6,071 bases of DNA from JAKLDO01 sp035354435 (GTDB lineage: Bacteria > UBP6 > UBA1177). This document shows, piece after piece, positions 1 to 4,796 of the stretch. The position numbers and the translations under genes are program-made. The DNA is taken from positions 1 to 6,071 of the forward strand of contig DAOQAY010000158.1 of assembly GCA_035354435.1 (NCBI GenBank), in the 5' to 3' direction. Every line of letters starts with the position of its first letter. Position 1 is the first letter of the stretch. A model generated the notes under the pieces. The model saw only the letters and a program-made list of their open reading frames with translations. It searched no databases and was not told the origin of the DNA.

Positions 1-287
1 ATACTGAAAAAATTGGCGAAGAAGTGATCCTTATCGATAAAAACACCGGCAATGTCCTTGAGGGAAGTTACACCAATGTTTTTGTGAGAACGGATGATGG
101 ATTTTTCACGCCGCCCGGTGACGGAAAGATAGTCGCAGGAATTTGCAGAAAGTATTTTATCCGCTATCTTAAATTGAAAGGAATAATCGTCCGTGAGGAA
201 TATTTCGATACTGAAAAACTCAAAAATGGTGAAATATTTCTCACAAACGCTCTGCGGGGAGTGATTAAAGGAGGAATCGATGTATAA
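1..287 (+). CDS. pabC: Aminodeoxychorismate lyase-like class IV aminotransferase (PabC or PabB-PabC fusion), C-terminal part only
   Basis: The reading frame is open from the left edge (first full codon at base 3) to TAA at 285-287, so about 94 residues of the C-terminus are present. It shows hallmarks of fold-type IV PLP enzymes: EEVILID, then LEGSYTNVFV (the EGS-x-x-N-F segment near the cofactor), TPPGDGKIVAGICR, and FLTNALRGV near the end. The N-[AS]-LRG ending is typical of 4-amino-4-deoxychorismate lyase, which releases pyruvate to give p-aminobenzoate for folate synthesis. Branched-chain or D-amino acid aminotransferase is the main alternative. The catalytic lysine would lie upstream of the window. 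Whether this is a free PabC or the tail of a PabB-PabC fusion cannot be seen. Its last 8 bp overlap the amylase start, which suggests translational coupling. Confidence 0.8.
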   Translation, partial: TEKIGEEVILIDKNTGNVLEGSYTNVFVRTDDGFFTPPGDGKIVAGICRKYFIRYLKLKGIIVREEYFDTEKLKNGEIFLTNALRGVIKGGIDV

Positions 288-1530
288 CAGGGGAAACGGT
301 CGTGATGTGATGTTGCAGGCTTTTCACTGGAATCTGGTGAAAACAAAAGGGACCGGTACTGTTGATGGAAGAAAAGAGTCGTGGTATCAGATACTTGCCG
401 GCATGGTCGATGAGATCGCCGATGCAGGGTTCACGATAGTTTACATGCCTCCTCCGTGGATCGATGATTCGCACTGGGAGTCAAACGGGAAACACGGCGG
501 GGGTGAAGGCTATTTCTGGCGGGACTTCGACCTTAATTCAAGGTACGGCACAAAAAAGCAGCTGATAGAACTTATATCAAAACTGCATGAAAAGAACATC
601 AAGGTAATTATCGATCTTGTGACGAACCACAGGGACGGTGCAAGGATGCGTGATGACATCTGGCCTTATCCTGGCAACAGCTGGGCGATGGGGATCAGGG
701 ATACCGGCGGAACCTTCATGGACGGCAAATATGACCTGAACATTGAAGATACCGCTGTTCACGAAAGGTTCAGACTTGCGATGACGGAGCTTTTGGACGA
801 GTGCGGCGTTGACGGCTGGCGGTGGGATTATGTCTGGGGTTATGAAGTGAATGATGTTGTGGCACTGATAAAAGATACTGCAAAAACCGAATATTTCTCT
901 GTCGGCGAATACTGGCAGGATTCCCCAAATATGACAAACGATCCGATGGTTAAAAGGTACGGTGCTGACGAAGGCAGAAGGATCTTAGGCTGGGCGAGGG
1001 AAAGCTGCGGCTGTGCTTTTGACATAATATTGAAACGAGCGATCAACAGTGCTGATCCTGCCAATTTGAAGAATGGACTTAATGCAAGATCAGATGCCGG
1101 GGAAAGAAGCTCTGTGGTCACTTTTGTCGATAATCACGATATGGGGGCATCGCCTGCGTGTCCGGCAAATGACTGGGGGCAGAGATGCTGGCCGTGTCCG
1201 CCTCATTTCAAGTCAAAGGCTTATGCTTTCATCCTTACAATGCCGGGAACTCCATGTATTTACTGGCCTGATTACTTCGACTGGGGACTCGGGGAAGAGA
1301 TAAAAACACTCATCGGCATAAGGAAAAAAGCCGGCATAGTATCATCATCGGGCTGGATCGACCTCACAGCAAAACACACCGGATTTGCAGGAATTGTGCT
1401 CAACAGTGAAGGAAAAGAAGCGCTCGCAGTCTCCATCGGCTCCGATTACACCGGACCCGGCAACGGATGGGAAAAGATTTTCGAAAAATCAGGCGAATAC
1501 ACCGTTTGGATGAAGTCAGATCATATGTGA
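280..1530 (+). CDS. Cytoplasmic GH13 alpha-amylase, maltotetraose-forming type
   Basis: This 416-residue glycoside hydrolase family 13 enzyme should cleave alpha-1,4-glucans. Visible motifs are MLQAFHWN at the N-terminus, GGGEGYFWRDFD (73-84), region I DLVTNH (112-117), region II GWRWDYV with nucleophile D183, region III FSVGEYW with acid/base E210, and region IV FVDNHD with D287. The stretches GLNARSDAGERSSVVTFVDN, AYAFILTMPGTPCIYW and the DWG that follows resemble, from memory, maltotetraohydrolases of pseudomonads. That subtype is an inference. There is no signal peptide and no starch-binding domain after the barrel and short beta domain, so it probably acts on internal glycogen or imported maltodextrin. 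The ATG at 280 has a strong ribosome-binding site, AAAGGAGG at 267-274. The C-terminus appears rewritten: after GEYTVWMKS it ends SDHM, while a second copy of this tail at 3108-3137 stops right after GEYTVWIKS. Confidence 0.93.
   Translation: MYNRGNGRDVMLQAFHWNLVKTKGTGTVDGRKESWYQILAGMVDEIADAGFTIVYMPPPWIDDSHWESNGKHGGGEGYFWRDFDLNSRYGTKKQLIELISKLHEKNIKVIIDLVTNHRDGARMRDDIWPYPGNSWAMGIRDTGGTFMDGKYDLNIEDTAVHERFRLAMTELLDECGVDGWRWDYVWGYEVNDVVALIKDTAKTEYFSVGEYWQDSPNMTNDPMVKRYGADEGRRILGWARESCGCAFDIILKRAINSADPANLKNGLNARSDAGERSSVVTFVDNHDMGASPACPANDWGQRCWPCPPHFKSKAYAFILTMPGTPCIYWPDYFDWGLGEEIKTLIGIRKKAGIVSSSGWIDLTAKHTGFAGIVLNSEGKEALAVSIGSDYTGPGNGWEKIFEKSGEYTVWMKSDHM
1484..1517 (+). repeat. Left copy of imperfect direct repeat (amylase 3' end)
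   Basis: These 34 bases, the codons for about EKSGEYTVWMKS of the amylase, recur at 3100-3133 in the same orientation with 30 of 34 identical. Mismatches are at 1489, 1491, 1506 and 1512. The longest exact run is 14 bases, GGCGAATACACCGT. Similarity ends at 1517, one base before the end of the serine codon. Confidence 0.85.
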
Positions 1531-1535
1531 ATTCA

Positions 1536-2390
1536 TCAGAATCCAAATTTGCCGTTCTGATTTTTCCACTGATTTTTTGGCAGAAGTGGCTCAATTATAT
1601 CCCAATGTTCAACAATTTTATTATCTTCAAGGCGGAACAGGTCATAAAAAGTAACTTCTTCGCTTTTGCCAAAAATTCCTTCGCTGACGGCAAGGACGAA
1701 GTTCCCTTCGCCAAGAATTTTATGTGTTTTTTTAAATTCCATAACAAGGCTGTTTTCTGCCATATTTTTCATCGCAGCACCGAAACCGTCAAGTCCGTCA
1801 GCAATGGCATTGTTGTGCTGGATATATTTCTGTGGATTTATATAGTCTGTGAAATTTTGTTTGTGGCTATACAAAATATCGTTCAAGAAGTTTTGTACAA
1901 CCTGTTTATTTGATTCAGTTTTATTCTTATCTACAATTGTTGTTTCACCGTCGATCTGTGTTCTGCCGCTGGGGTTTTTTTGCTGAATAGGTGCTAAATT
2001 ATCCCAATGTTCGACGATTTTTCCATTTTCAAAGCGGAAAATATCAAACCCGATTTTAGGTCCGAAAAAGTTGTATTCAGTATGGGTAAAAACAAAATCG
2101 CCATCTTCAAAAGCTCTCACAACTTCAGCCTTTGCCGAGTTCGGAGGAAGCTGTTTAAGCAATTCGCCAAAACCAGATAGTCCATCGCCAGCCATCAGAT
2201 TGTGCTGAATGTATTTTTCAGGATTAATGTAGGCTATCGGTGCGTGATCGCCTGTTTCAATACTTTTAATTAATGCCACGGTCTTTTCTTTGTTTGTCAT
2301 AATCTTTTCTCCATAAGTTTTTGTTTTTTCTGCTGATGCACATGAAAATAATAAACCTGCCAAAATAACCGATGCTAAAATCTTTTTCAT
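1536..2390 (-). CDS. Tandem SnoaL/NTF2-like protein with lipoprotein-type leader
   Basis: The product is 284 residues from the ATG at 2390, which has a strong Shine-Dalgarno GGGAGGG four bases upstream. Residues 1-20 (MKKILASVILAGLLFSCASA) form a basic, hydrophobic export signal. LFSC, with Cys17, is a slightly non-canonical lipobox; ASA followed by EK could instead be a signal peptidase I site. Two homologous SnoaL-like (NTF2-fold) units follow, roughly 32-135 and 160-270. They share YINPEKYIQHN (54-64) with YINPQKYIQHN (183-193), GDGLSGFG with ADGLDGFG, and IVEHWD at 125-130 and 259-264. The linker carries NPSGRTQIDGETT, as in two-domain SnoaL-like proteins of unknown function. SnoaL folds often bind small hydrophobic molecules or act as cyclases or isomerases; the substrate is unknown. 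The gene lies downstream of marR behind a matching operator, so it is the likely MarR target. Residues upstream of 2390 in frame lack a ribosome-binding site and cross the operator. Confidence 0.82.
   Translation of the reverse strand: MKKILASVILAGLLFSCASAEKTKTYGEKIMTNKEKTVALIKSIETGDHAPIAYINPEKYIQHNLMAGDGLSGFGELLKQLPPNSAKAEVVRAFEDGDFVFTHTEYNFFGPKIGFDIFRFENGKIVEHWDNLAPIQQKNPSGRTQIDGETTIVDKNKTESNKQVVQNFLNDILYSHKQNFTDYINPQKYIQHNNAIADGLDGFGAAMKNMAENSLVMEFKKTHKILGEGNFVLAVSEGIFGKSEEVTFYDLFRLEDNKIVEHWDIIEPLLPKNQWKNQNGKFGF
2298..2312 (-). promoter_or_regulatory. Internal start codon with its own ribosome-binding site in the SnoaL-like gene
   Basis: Inside the SnoaL-like gene, Met31 (ATG at 2300-2298) starts the sequence MTNKEKTVAL. 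It is preceded by GGAG (2312-2309) with 8 bases of spacing. Starting here would give a 254-residue protein without the export leader, beginning where the first SnoaL domain begins. The site could be used, giving exported and cytosolic forms, or could be a remnant of an ancestral cytosolic gene to which a leader was added. Confidence 0.4.
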
Positions 2391-2411
2391 TTTTCCCTCC
2401 CGAAACTTAAC

Positions 2412-2427
2412 GGTTCGTGACCGAACC
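2412..2427. promoter_or_regulatory. Predicted MarR operator ahead of the SnoaL-like gene
   Basis: GGTTCG-TGAC-CGAACC is a perfect inverted repeat with 6-bp arms and a 4-bp centre, lying 22 bp upstream of the SnoaL-like start codon. Its 14-bp core matches the repeat in the marR promoter (2937-2950) at 11 of 14 positions, including both 5-bp arms. An overlapping perfect palindrome, AACCATATGGTT (2424-2435), adds a further GGTT half-site. The position, just downstream of a candidate start of transcription, fits repression. Confidence 0.65.
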
Positions 2428-2438
2428 ATATGGTTGAA

Positions 2439-2468
2439 AAAATACAGTTTTCCATTCATTATTTACAA
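2439..2468 (-). promoter_or_regulatory. Weak candidate promoter for the SnoaL-like gene
   Basis: On the - strand TTGTAA (2468-2463) and TATTTT (2444-2439) are separated by 18 bp, each matching 4 of 6 consensus bases. Transcription would begin near 2432, placing the operator at 2412-2427 just inside the transcript. The gene may instead be read mainly from the marR promoter, since the marR stop is only 86 bp away. Confidence 0.3.
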
Positions 2469-2476
2469 AAACCTGA

Positions 2477-2905
2477 TCAATTCATGTTCTTAAGTATTTT
2501 CAGTAGAATTATTTTTAGCTGTTCCTGTTCATTTTCCGGAATATCTTTGTAGGTTTTTTCAAGCAGTTTTTCTGAAATCTCATAAAATGCATTCTGAACA
2601 CTTCGCCCCTTTTCTGTTAAAACTACAAAAGTATTTCTTTTATCTGGAAAGCTTTTATCTCTTTCGACATATCCGTTAGCCTCCAGTGTATCAATTATTC
2701 CGGTTATTGTTGATTTGACTCTGCCTGTTTTTTCTACAAGTTCACTTTGAAGCAATTTTCCATCGTTAATAAACAAATTATGCAAAACATTGCCATGTGC
2801 TGGAAGAATCCCAATCATATTTCTTTGTTTTAATTCCAGTTCGATAATCTTGTTTGCGCGCTCTCTGATGGCAGAGATTATTGAAATAAAGGAGTTATTA
2901 TTCAT
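2477..2905 (-). CDS. MarR-family winged-helix transcriptional repressor
   Basis: The product is 142 residues. The start is the ATG at 2905, with GGAGG at 2915-2911 five bases upstream; a longer frame from 2959 would begin inside the -35 box. MarR features are an N-terminal dimerisation helix (about 5-30), HGNVLHNLFINDGKLLQSEL (37-56), a recognition-helix region VKSTITGIIDTLEANGYV (63-80), then the wing RDKSFPDKRNTFVVLTEKG with the family's D-x-R signature, and a C-terminal dimerisation helix. The protein has no cysteine, so it should sense a ligand and not thiol oxidation as OhrR-type members do. It is encoded upstream of, and co-directional with, the SnoaL-like gene. Matching inverted repeats before both genes suggest it represses itself and that gene. 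The inducer is unknown. Confidence 0.9.
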   Translation of the reverse strand: MNNNSFISIISAIRERANKIIELELKQRNMIGILPAHGNVLHNLFINDGKLLQSELVEKTGRVKSTITGIIDTLEANGYVERDKSFPDKRNTFVVLTEKGRSVQNAFYEISEKLLEKTYKDIPENEQEQLKIILLKILKNMN

Positions 2906-2930
2906 CACAGCCTCCATAATCGACTTTGAA

Positions 2931-2959
2931 AGCATAGTTCGTCGGCGAACCAATGTCAA
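2931..2959 (-). promoter_or_regulatory. Promoter of marR
   Basis: On the - strand a perfect -35 box TTGACA (2959-2954) is followed by a 17-bp spacer and the -10 box TATGCT (2936-2931, 4 of 6 consensus). Transcription would start near 2924, about 19 bp before the marR ATG. The spacer is almost wholly occupied by the inverted repeat at 2937-2950, so a bound repressor would exclude RNA polymerase. Confidence 0.75.
2937..2950. promoter_or_regulatory. Predicted MarR operator in the marR promoter spacer
   Basis: GTTCG-TCGG-CGAAC is an inverted repeat with perfect 5-bp arms and a 4-bp centre, exactly abutting the -10 box. It matches the core of the repeat at 2412-2427. The same arms at two promoters of one module, one beside the regulator's own gene, indicate autorepression. 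The arms are in the opposite order to the Gram-positive LexA box (CGAAC-N4-GTTCG). Confidence 0.68.
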
Positions 2960-2992
2960 GTTTAGAAATTAAGAAAAGCAATAAATATTCGT

Positions 2993-3017
2993 AATAGCTT
3001 GAATATATTCTGCTATT
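2993..3017. repeat. AT-rich imperfect dyad upstream of marR promoter
   Basis: AATAGC (2993-2998) pairs with GCTATT (3012-3017), and between them lies the perfect palindrome GAATATATTC (3001-3010), giving 11-bp arms with a one-base bulge. No T-run follows on either strand, so it is not a typical terminator. It sits between the - strand marR promoter and the + strand promoter at 3041-3070 and could be a binding site or the end of the inserted segment. Confidence 0.4.
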
Positions 3018-3040
3018 TAATAATGGGATTCTACGCAAAT

Positions 3041-3070
3041 TTGAGAATTCTTAAAGTGTCAATGTATTAT
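3041..3070 (+). promoter_or_regulatory. Candidate promoter for the nrdG-nfo-tsaD-rsmA operon
   Basis: TTGAGA (3041-3046, 5 of 6 consensus) and TATTAT (3065-3070, 5 of 6) are 18 bp apart on the + strand. Transcription would begin near 3077, giving a leader of about 150 bases that includes the leftover amylase tail. A weaker alternative is the extended -10 TGATACTAT at 3188-3196, which lacks a convincing -35. Confidence 0.45.
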
Positions 3071-3083
3071 ATCTGAATAATTA

Positions 3084-3137
3084 ATGAAAAAAAACACTCA
3101 AAAACCCGGCGAATACACCGTGTGGATAAAGTCTTAA
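3084..3137 (+). pseudogene. Orphan 3' end of an amylase gene
   Basis: In one frame these bases read ATG to TAA as 17 codons, MKKNTQKPGEYTVWIKS. The last nine residues match the amylase C-terminal GEYTVWMKS except for I/M. No ribosome-binding site precedes the ATG, so translation is unlikely. It is best read as a relict of the original amylase 3' end, or of a lost second amylase copy, left beyond the inserted marR module. The match is certain from the sequence; its history is inferred. Confidence 0.7.
3100..3133 (+). repeat. Right copy of imperfect direct repeat (amylase 3' end)
   Basis: Partner of 1484-1517 at an offset of 1616 bp, same orientation, 30 of 34 identical. The substitutions change S to P, a synonymous T codon-region base is unaffected, V is GTT versus GTG, and M becomes I, so the pair looks like diverged coding sequence and not a recent exact duplication. 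Confidence 0.85.
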
Positions 3138-3225
3138 AACCGGTATAAAAACAAATCCCGATTCATCCTTTATTTTTTCAGACTTTGTGATACTATCTTG
3201 CGGTTAATTGTTTTTGGAGGAGAGA

Positions 3226-3942
3226 ATGCTTCCCATTGTAGGACATCAGCAGACATCGCTTATTGATTTTCCGGGCAGGATCGCCACAGTGTTTTTCTTT
3301 GCAGGTTGTGACCTTAGATGCCCGTACTGCCACAACGGCTCGCTCCTTGAAGTGAAAAAAGAGGATATCATTCCCAGAGAGACAGTGCTTTCAGAGATCG
3401 AAAAAAGATCAAAATTCATTGACGGAGTTTCATTCTCCGGCGGTGAAACGACACTTTATGAAGAACTCATCGGACTGATGAAAGAAATAAAGGAACGGTT
3501 CAATCTGGACATAAAGATCGACTCAAACGGTCTGCGCCCCGAATTCATTGAAAAGGCAGTTCCATATCTGTCACACATCGCAATCGACATCAAAACTACC
3601 CCGGAACTTTATATAAAGCTCGGTGCTAAAATAGATAAAGATGAGGTGAAACAAAGGCTTACGGCTACAAAAGAGATCCTTGAAAAAGCTCGGGGCTTGA
3701 AGGTAGAGTATCGAACAACGATGTATCCTCCGCTGGTAGAAAGCTACGAAAGGATATATAAAATGATAGAACTCATTCCTGAAAATGCCGAATATTATCT
3801 TCAGCGGTTTGTAAACACCAATGTACTTGCCGGTGAAGCCAGAAATGTTACTTCCTACACTATCGAGCAGCTTGAAAGGATGGCGCTTGAGATCAGAAGA
3901 AATACCAGAAGAGATAAAATATTTGCAAGAACTTATGCATAG
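3226..3942 (+). CDS. nrdG: Anaerobic ribonucleotide reductase activating protein (NrdG-type radical SAM)
   Basis: This 238-residue radical SAM enzyme should use a [4Fe-4S] cluster and S-adenosylmethionine to place the glycyl radical on anaerobic ribonucleotide reductase NrdD. The motif CDLRCPYC gives C28-x3-C32-x2-C35, and FSGGETTL (GGE at 72-74) is the SAM-binding GGE element. The opening GHQQTSLIDFPGRIATVFFFAGC is typical of the longer, NrdG2-like activases, which exceed the roughly 155 residues of E. coli NrdG. A pyruvate formate-lyase-activase relative with another partner is possible, as no nrdD is in the window. The start at ATG 3226 has GGAGG at 3216-3220, five bases away; an in-frame TTG at 3208 is disfavoured. 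It is the first gene of a tight operon and ends 7 bp before nfo. Confidence 0.87.
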   Translation: MLPIVGHQQTSLIDFPGRIATVFFFAGCDLRCPYCHNGSLLEVKKEDIIPRETVLSEIEKRSKFIDGVSFSGGETTLYEELIGLMKEIKERFNLDIKIDSNGLRPEFIEKAVPYLSHIAIDIKTTPELYIKLGAKIDKDEVKQRLTATKEILEKARGLKVEYRTTMYPPLVESYERIYKMIELIPENAEYYLQRFVNTNVLAGEARNVTSYTIEQLERMALEIRRNTRRDKIFARTYA

Positions 3943-3949
3943 GCCGGAT

Positions 3950-4795
3950 ATGCTGTTTATCGGAGCACATGTTTCAGCTTCAGGGGGAGTGGAGAACGCC
4001 CCGTTAAATGCTGTCGCAATCGGTGCAAATGCTTTTGCCCTGTTTACCAAAAATCAGAAACAATGGAATGCCGCTCCTCTTTCGAAAGAAAGTATAACTG
4101 CCTTCAAAAAGAACTGTGAAGATAATAAATTCTCAATAAATTCGATACTTCCGCACGATTCATATCTGATAAATCTCGGTCATCCGCTTACTGAAGGACT
4201 GGAAAAATCAAGATCAGCTTTTATCGATGAAATGAAAAGATGCGAGGTTCTTGGTCTGGACAGACTTAATTTCCACCCCGGAAGCCATTTGTCGGAAATT
4301 TCCGAAACAGAGTGCCTGAAAAGGATAGCTGAATCCATCAACATCGCACTTGATGCGACAAAAGGGGTTTCTGCTGTGATTGAGAATACGGCGGGACAGG
4401 GTTCAAATGTCGGATATAAATTCGAGCATCTTGCTGAAATTATTGATAAAGTTGAAGACAAGTCGCGGGTCGGAATATGTATTGACACCTGTCATGCTTT
4501 TACTGCCGGCTATGATATTAAAACTGAAGAAGCTTGTATAAAGACTTTCGGAGAACTTGAAAAGACTGCCGGTCTGAAATATCTGAAAGGAATGCATCTC
4601 AACGATTCAAAGAAACCTCATATGAGCCGTGTTGACAGGCACGAACAGCTAGGGGCAGGGTTTATTGATATTGTCTGCTTCAAATGGCTGATGAATCAGA
4701 GCTTTACCCGTAATATTCCACTTATTCTTGAAACTCCCGATCCGGAAAAATGGGCAGATGAAATAGCACTTTTGCGCAGTTTTATTCAGGGGTGA
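3950..4795 (+). CDS. nfo: Endonuclease IV (AP endonuclease)
   Basis: This 281-residue enzyme nicks DNA 5' to abasic sites in base excision repair. It is a TIM-barrel enzyme with a trinuclear zinc centre. Counting from the ATG at 3950, all nine metal ligands fall at the same numbers I recall for E. coli Nfo: H69, H109, E145, D179, H182, H216, D229, H231 and E261. This also fixes the start, since MLFIGAHVSASGG aligns without gap to the E. coli N-terminus. Two other in-frame starts, 3821 and 3935, overlap nrdG and would add residues not in the family. The ribosome-binding site is weak (AGG at 3941-3943), so coupling to nrdG translation is likely. It ends one base before tsaD. Confidence 0.97.
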   Translation: MLFIGAHVSASGGVENAPLNAVAIGANAFALFTKNQKQWNAAPLSKESITAFKKNCEDNKFSINSILPHDSYLINLGHPLTEGLEKSRSAFIDEMKRCEVLGLDRLNFHPGSHLSEISETECLKRIAESINIALDATKGVSAVIENTAGQGSNVGYKFEHLAEIIDKVEDKSRVGICIDTCHAFTAGYDIKTEEACIKTFGELEKTAGLKYLKGMHLNDSKKPHMSRVDRHEQLGAGFIDIVCFKWLMNQSFTRNIPLILETPDPEKWADEIALLRSFIQG

Positions 4796-4796
4796 C

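Larger units (their letters stand above)
1518..3099. mobile_element. Putative inserted cassette carrying the SnoaL-like gene and marR
   Basis: The segment lies between two copies of the amylase 3' end. Its genes run opposite to every other gene in the window, and it looks more AT-rich than its flanks: bases 2461-2520 contain 14 G/C of 60 and 1561-1620 contain 19 of 60, against 32 of 60 at 481-540. No transposase, integrase or terminal inverted repeat is visible, so if it moved it did so by homologous recombination or by enzymes supplied from elsewhere. The exact edges are inferred from where the direct repeats end. The right edge could lie anywhere between about 3020 and 3100. Confidence 0.5.

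Noticed and set aside
1467..1913. Long + strand frame of 148 codons overlapping the amylase end
   Set aside because: It runs antisense to the SnoaL-like gene, whose domain repeats and ribosome-binding site are clear. Its product resembles nothing I recognise and it overlaps the amylase in another frame.
2391..2459. N-terminal extension of the SnoaL-like gene to 2459
   Set aside because: It would translate through the operator, has no ribosome-binding site, and would bury the signal peptide.
2412..2950. LexA (SOS) boxes at the GTTCG/CGAAC repeats
   Set aside because: The Gram-positive LexA box is CGAAC-N4-GTTCG. Here the arms are in the reverse order, and a MarR gene stands next to the sites.
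2906..2959. Longer marR start (TTG at 2959)
   Set aside because: The codon lies in the -35 box and the frame crosses the operator. The ATG at 2905 has an ideal GGAGG.
1518..3099. Classical insertion sequence or CRISPR array
   Set aside because: There is no transposase, no terminal inverted repeats, no exact short target duplication, and no regularly spaced repeats.
3188..3196. Extended -10 promoter TGATACTAT just before nrdG
   Set aside because: The -10 matches only 4 of 6 bases and no -35 stands at 16-18 bp, so it is kept only as a weaker alternative to 3041-3070.
3821..3949. Endonuclease IV start at 3821 or 3935
   Set aside because: Starting at 3950 puts all nine metal ligands at the E. 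coli positions. The extra residues come from another frame of nrdG.
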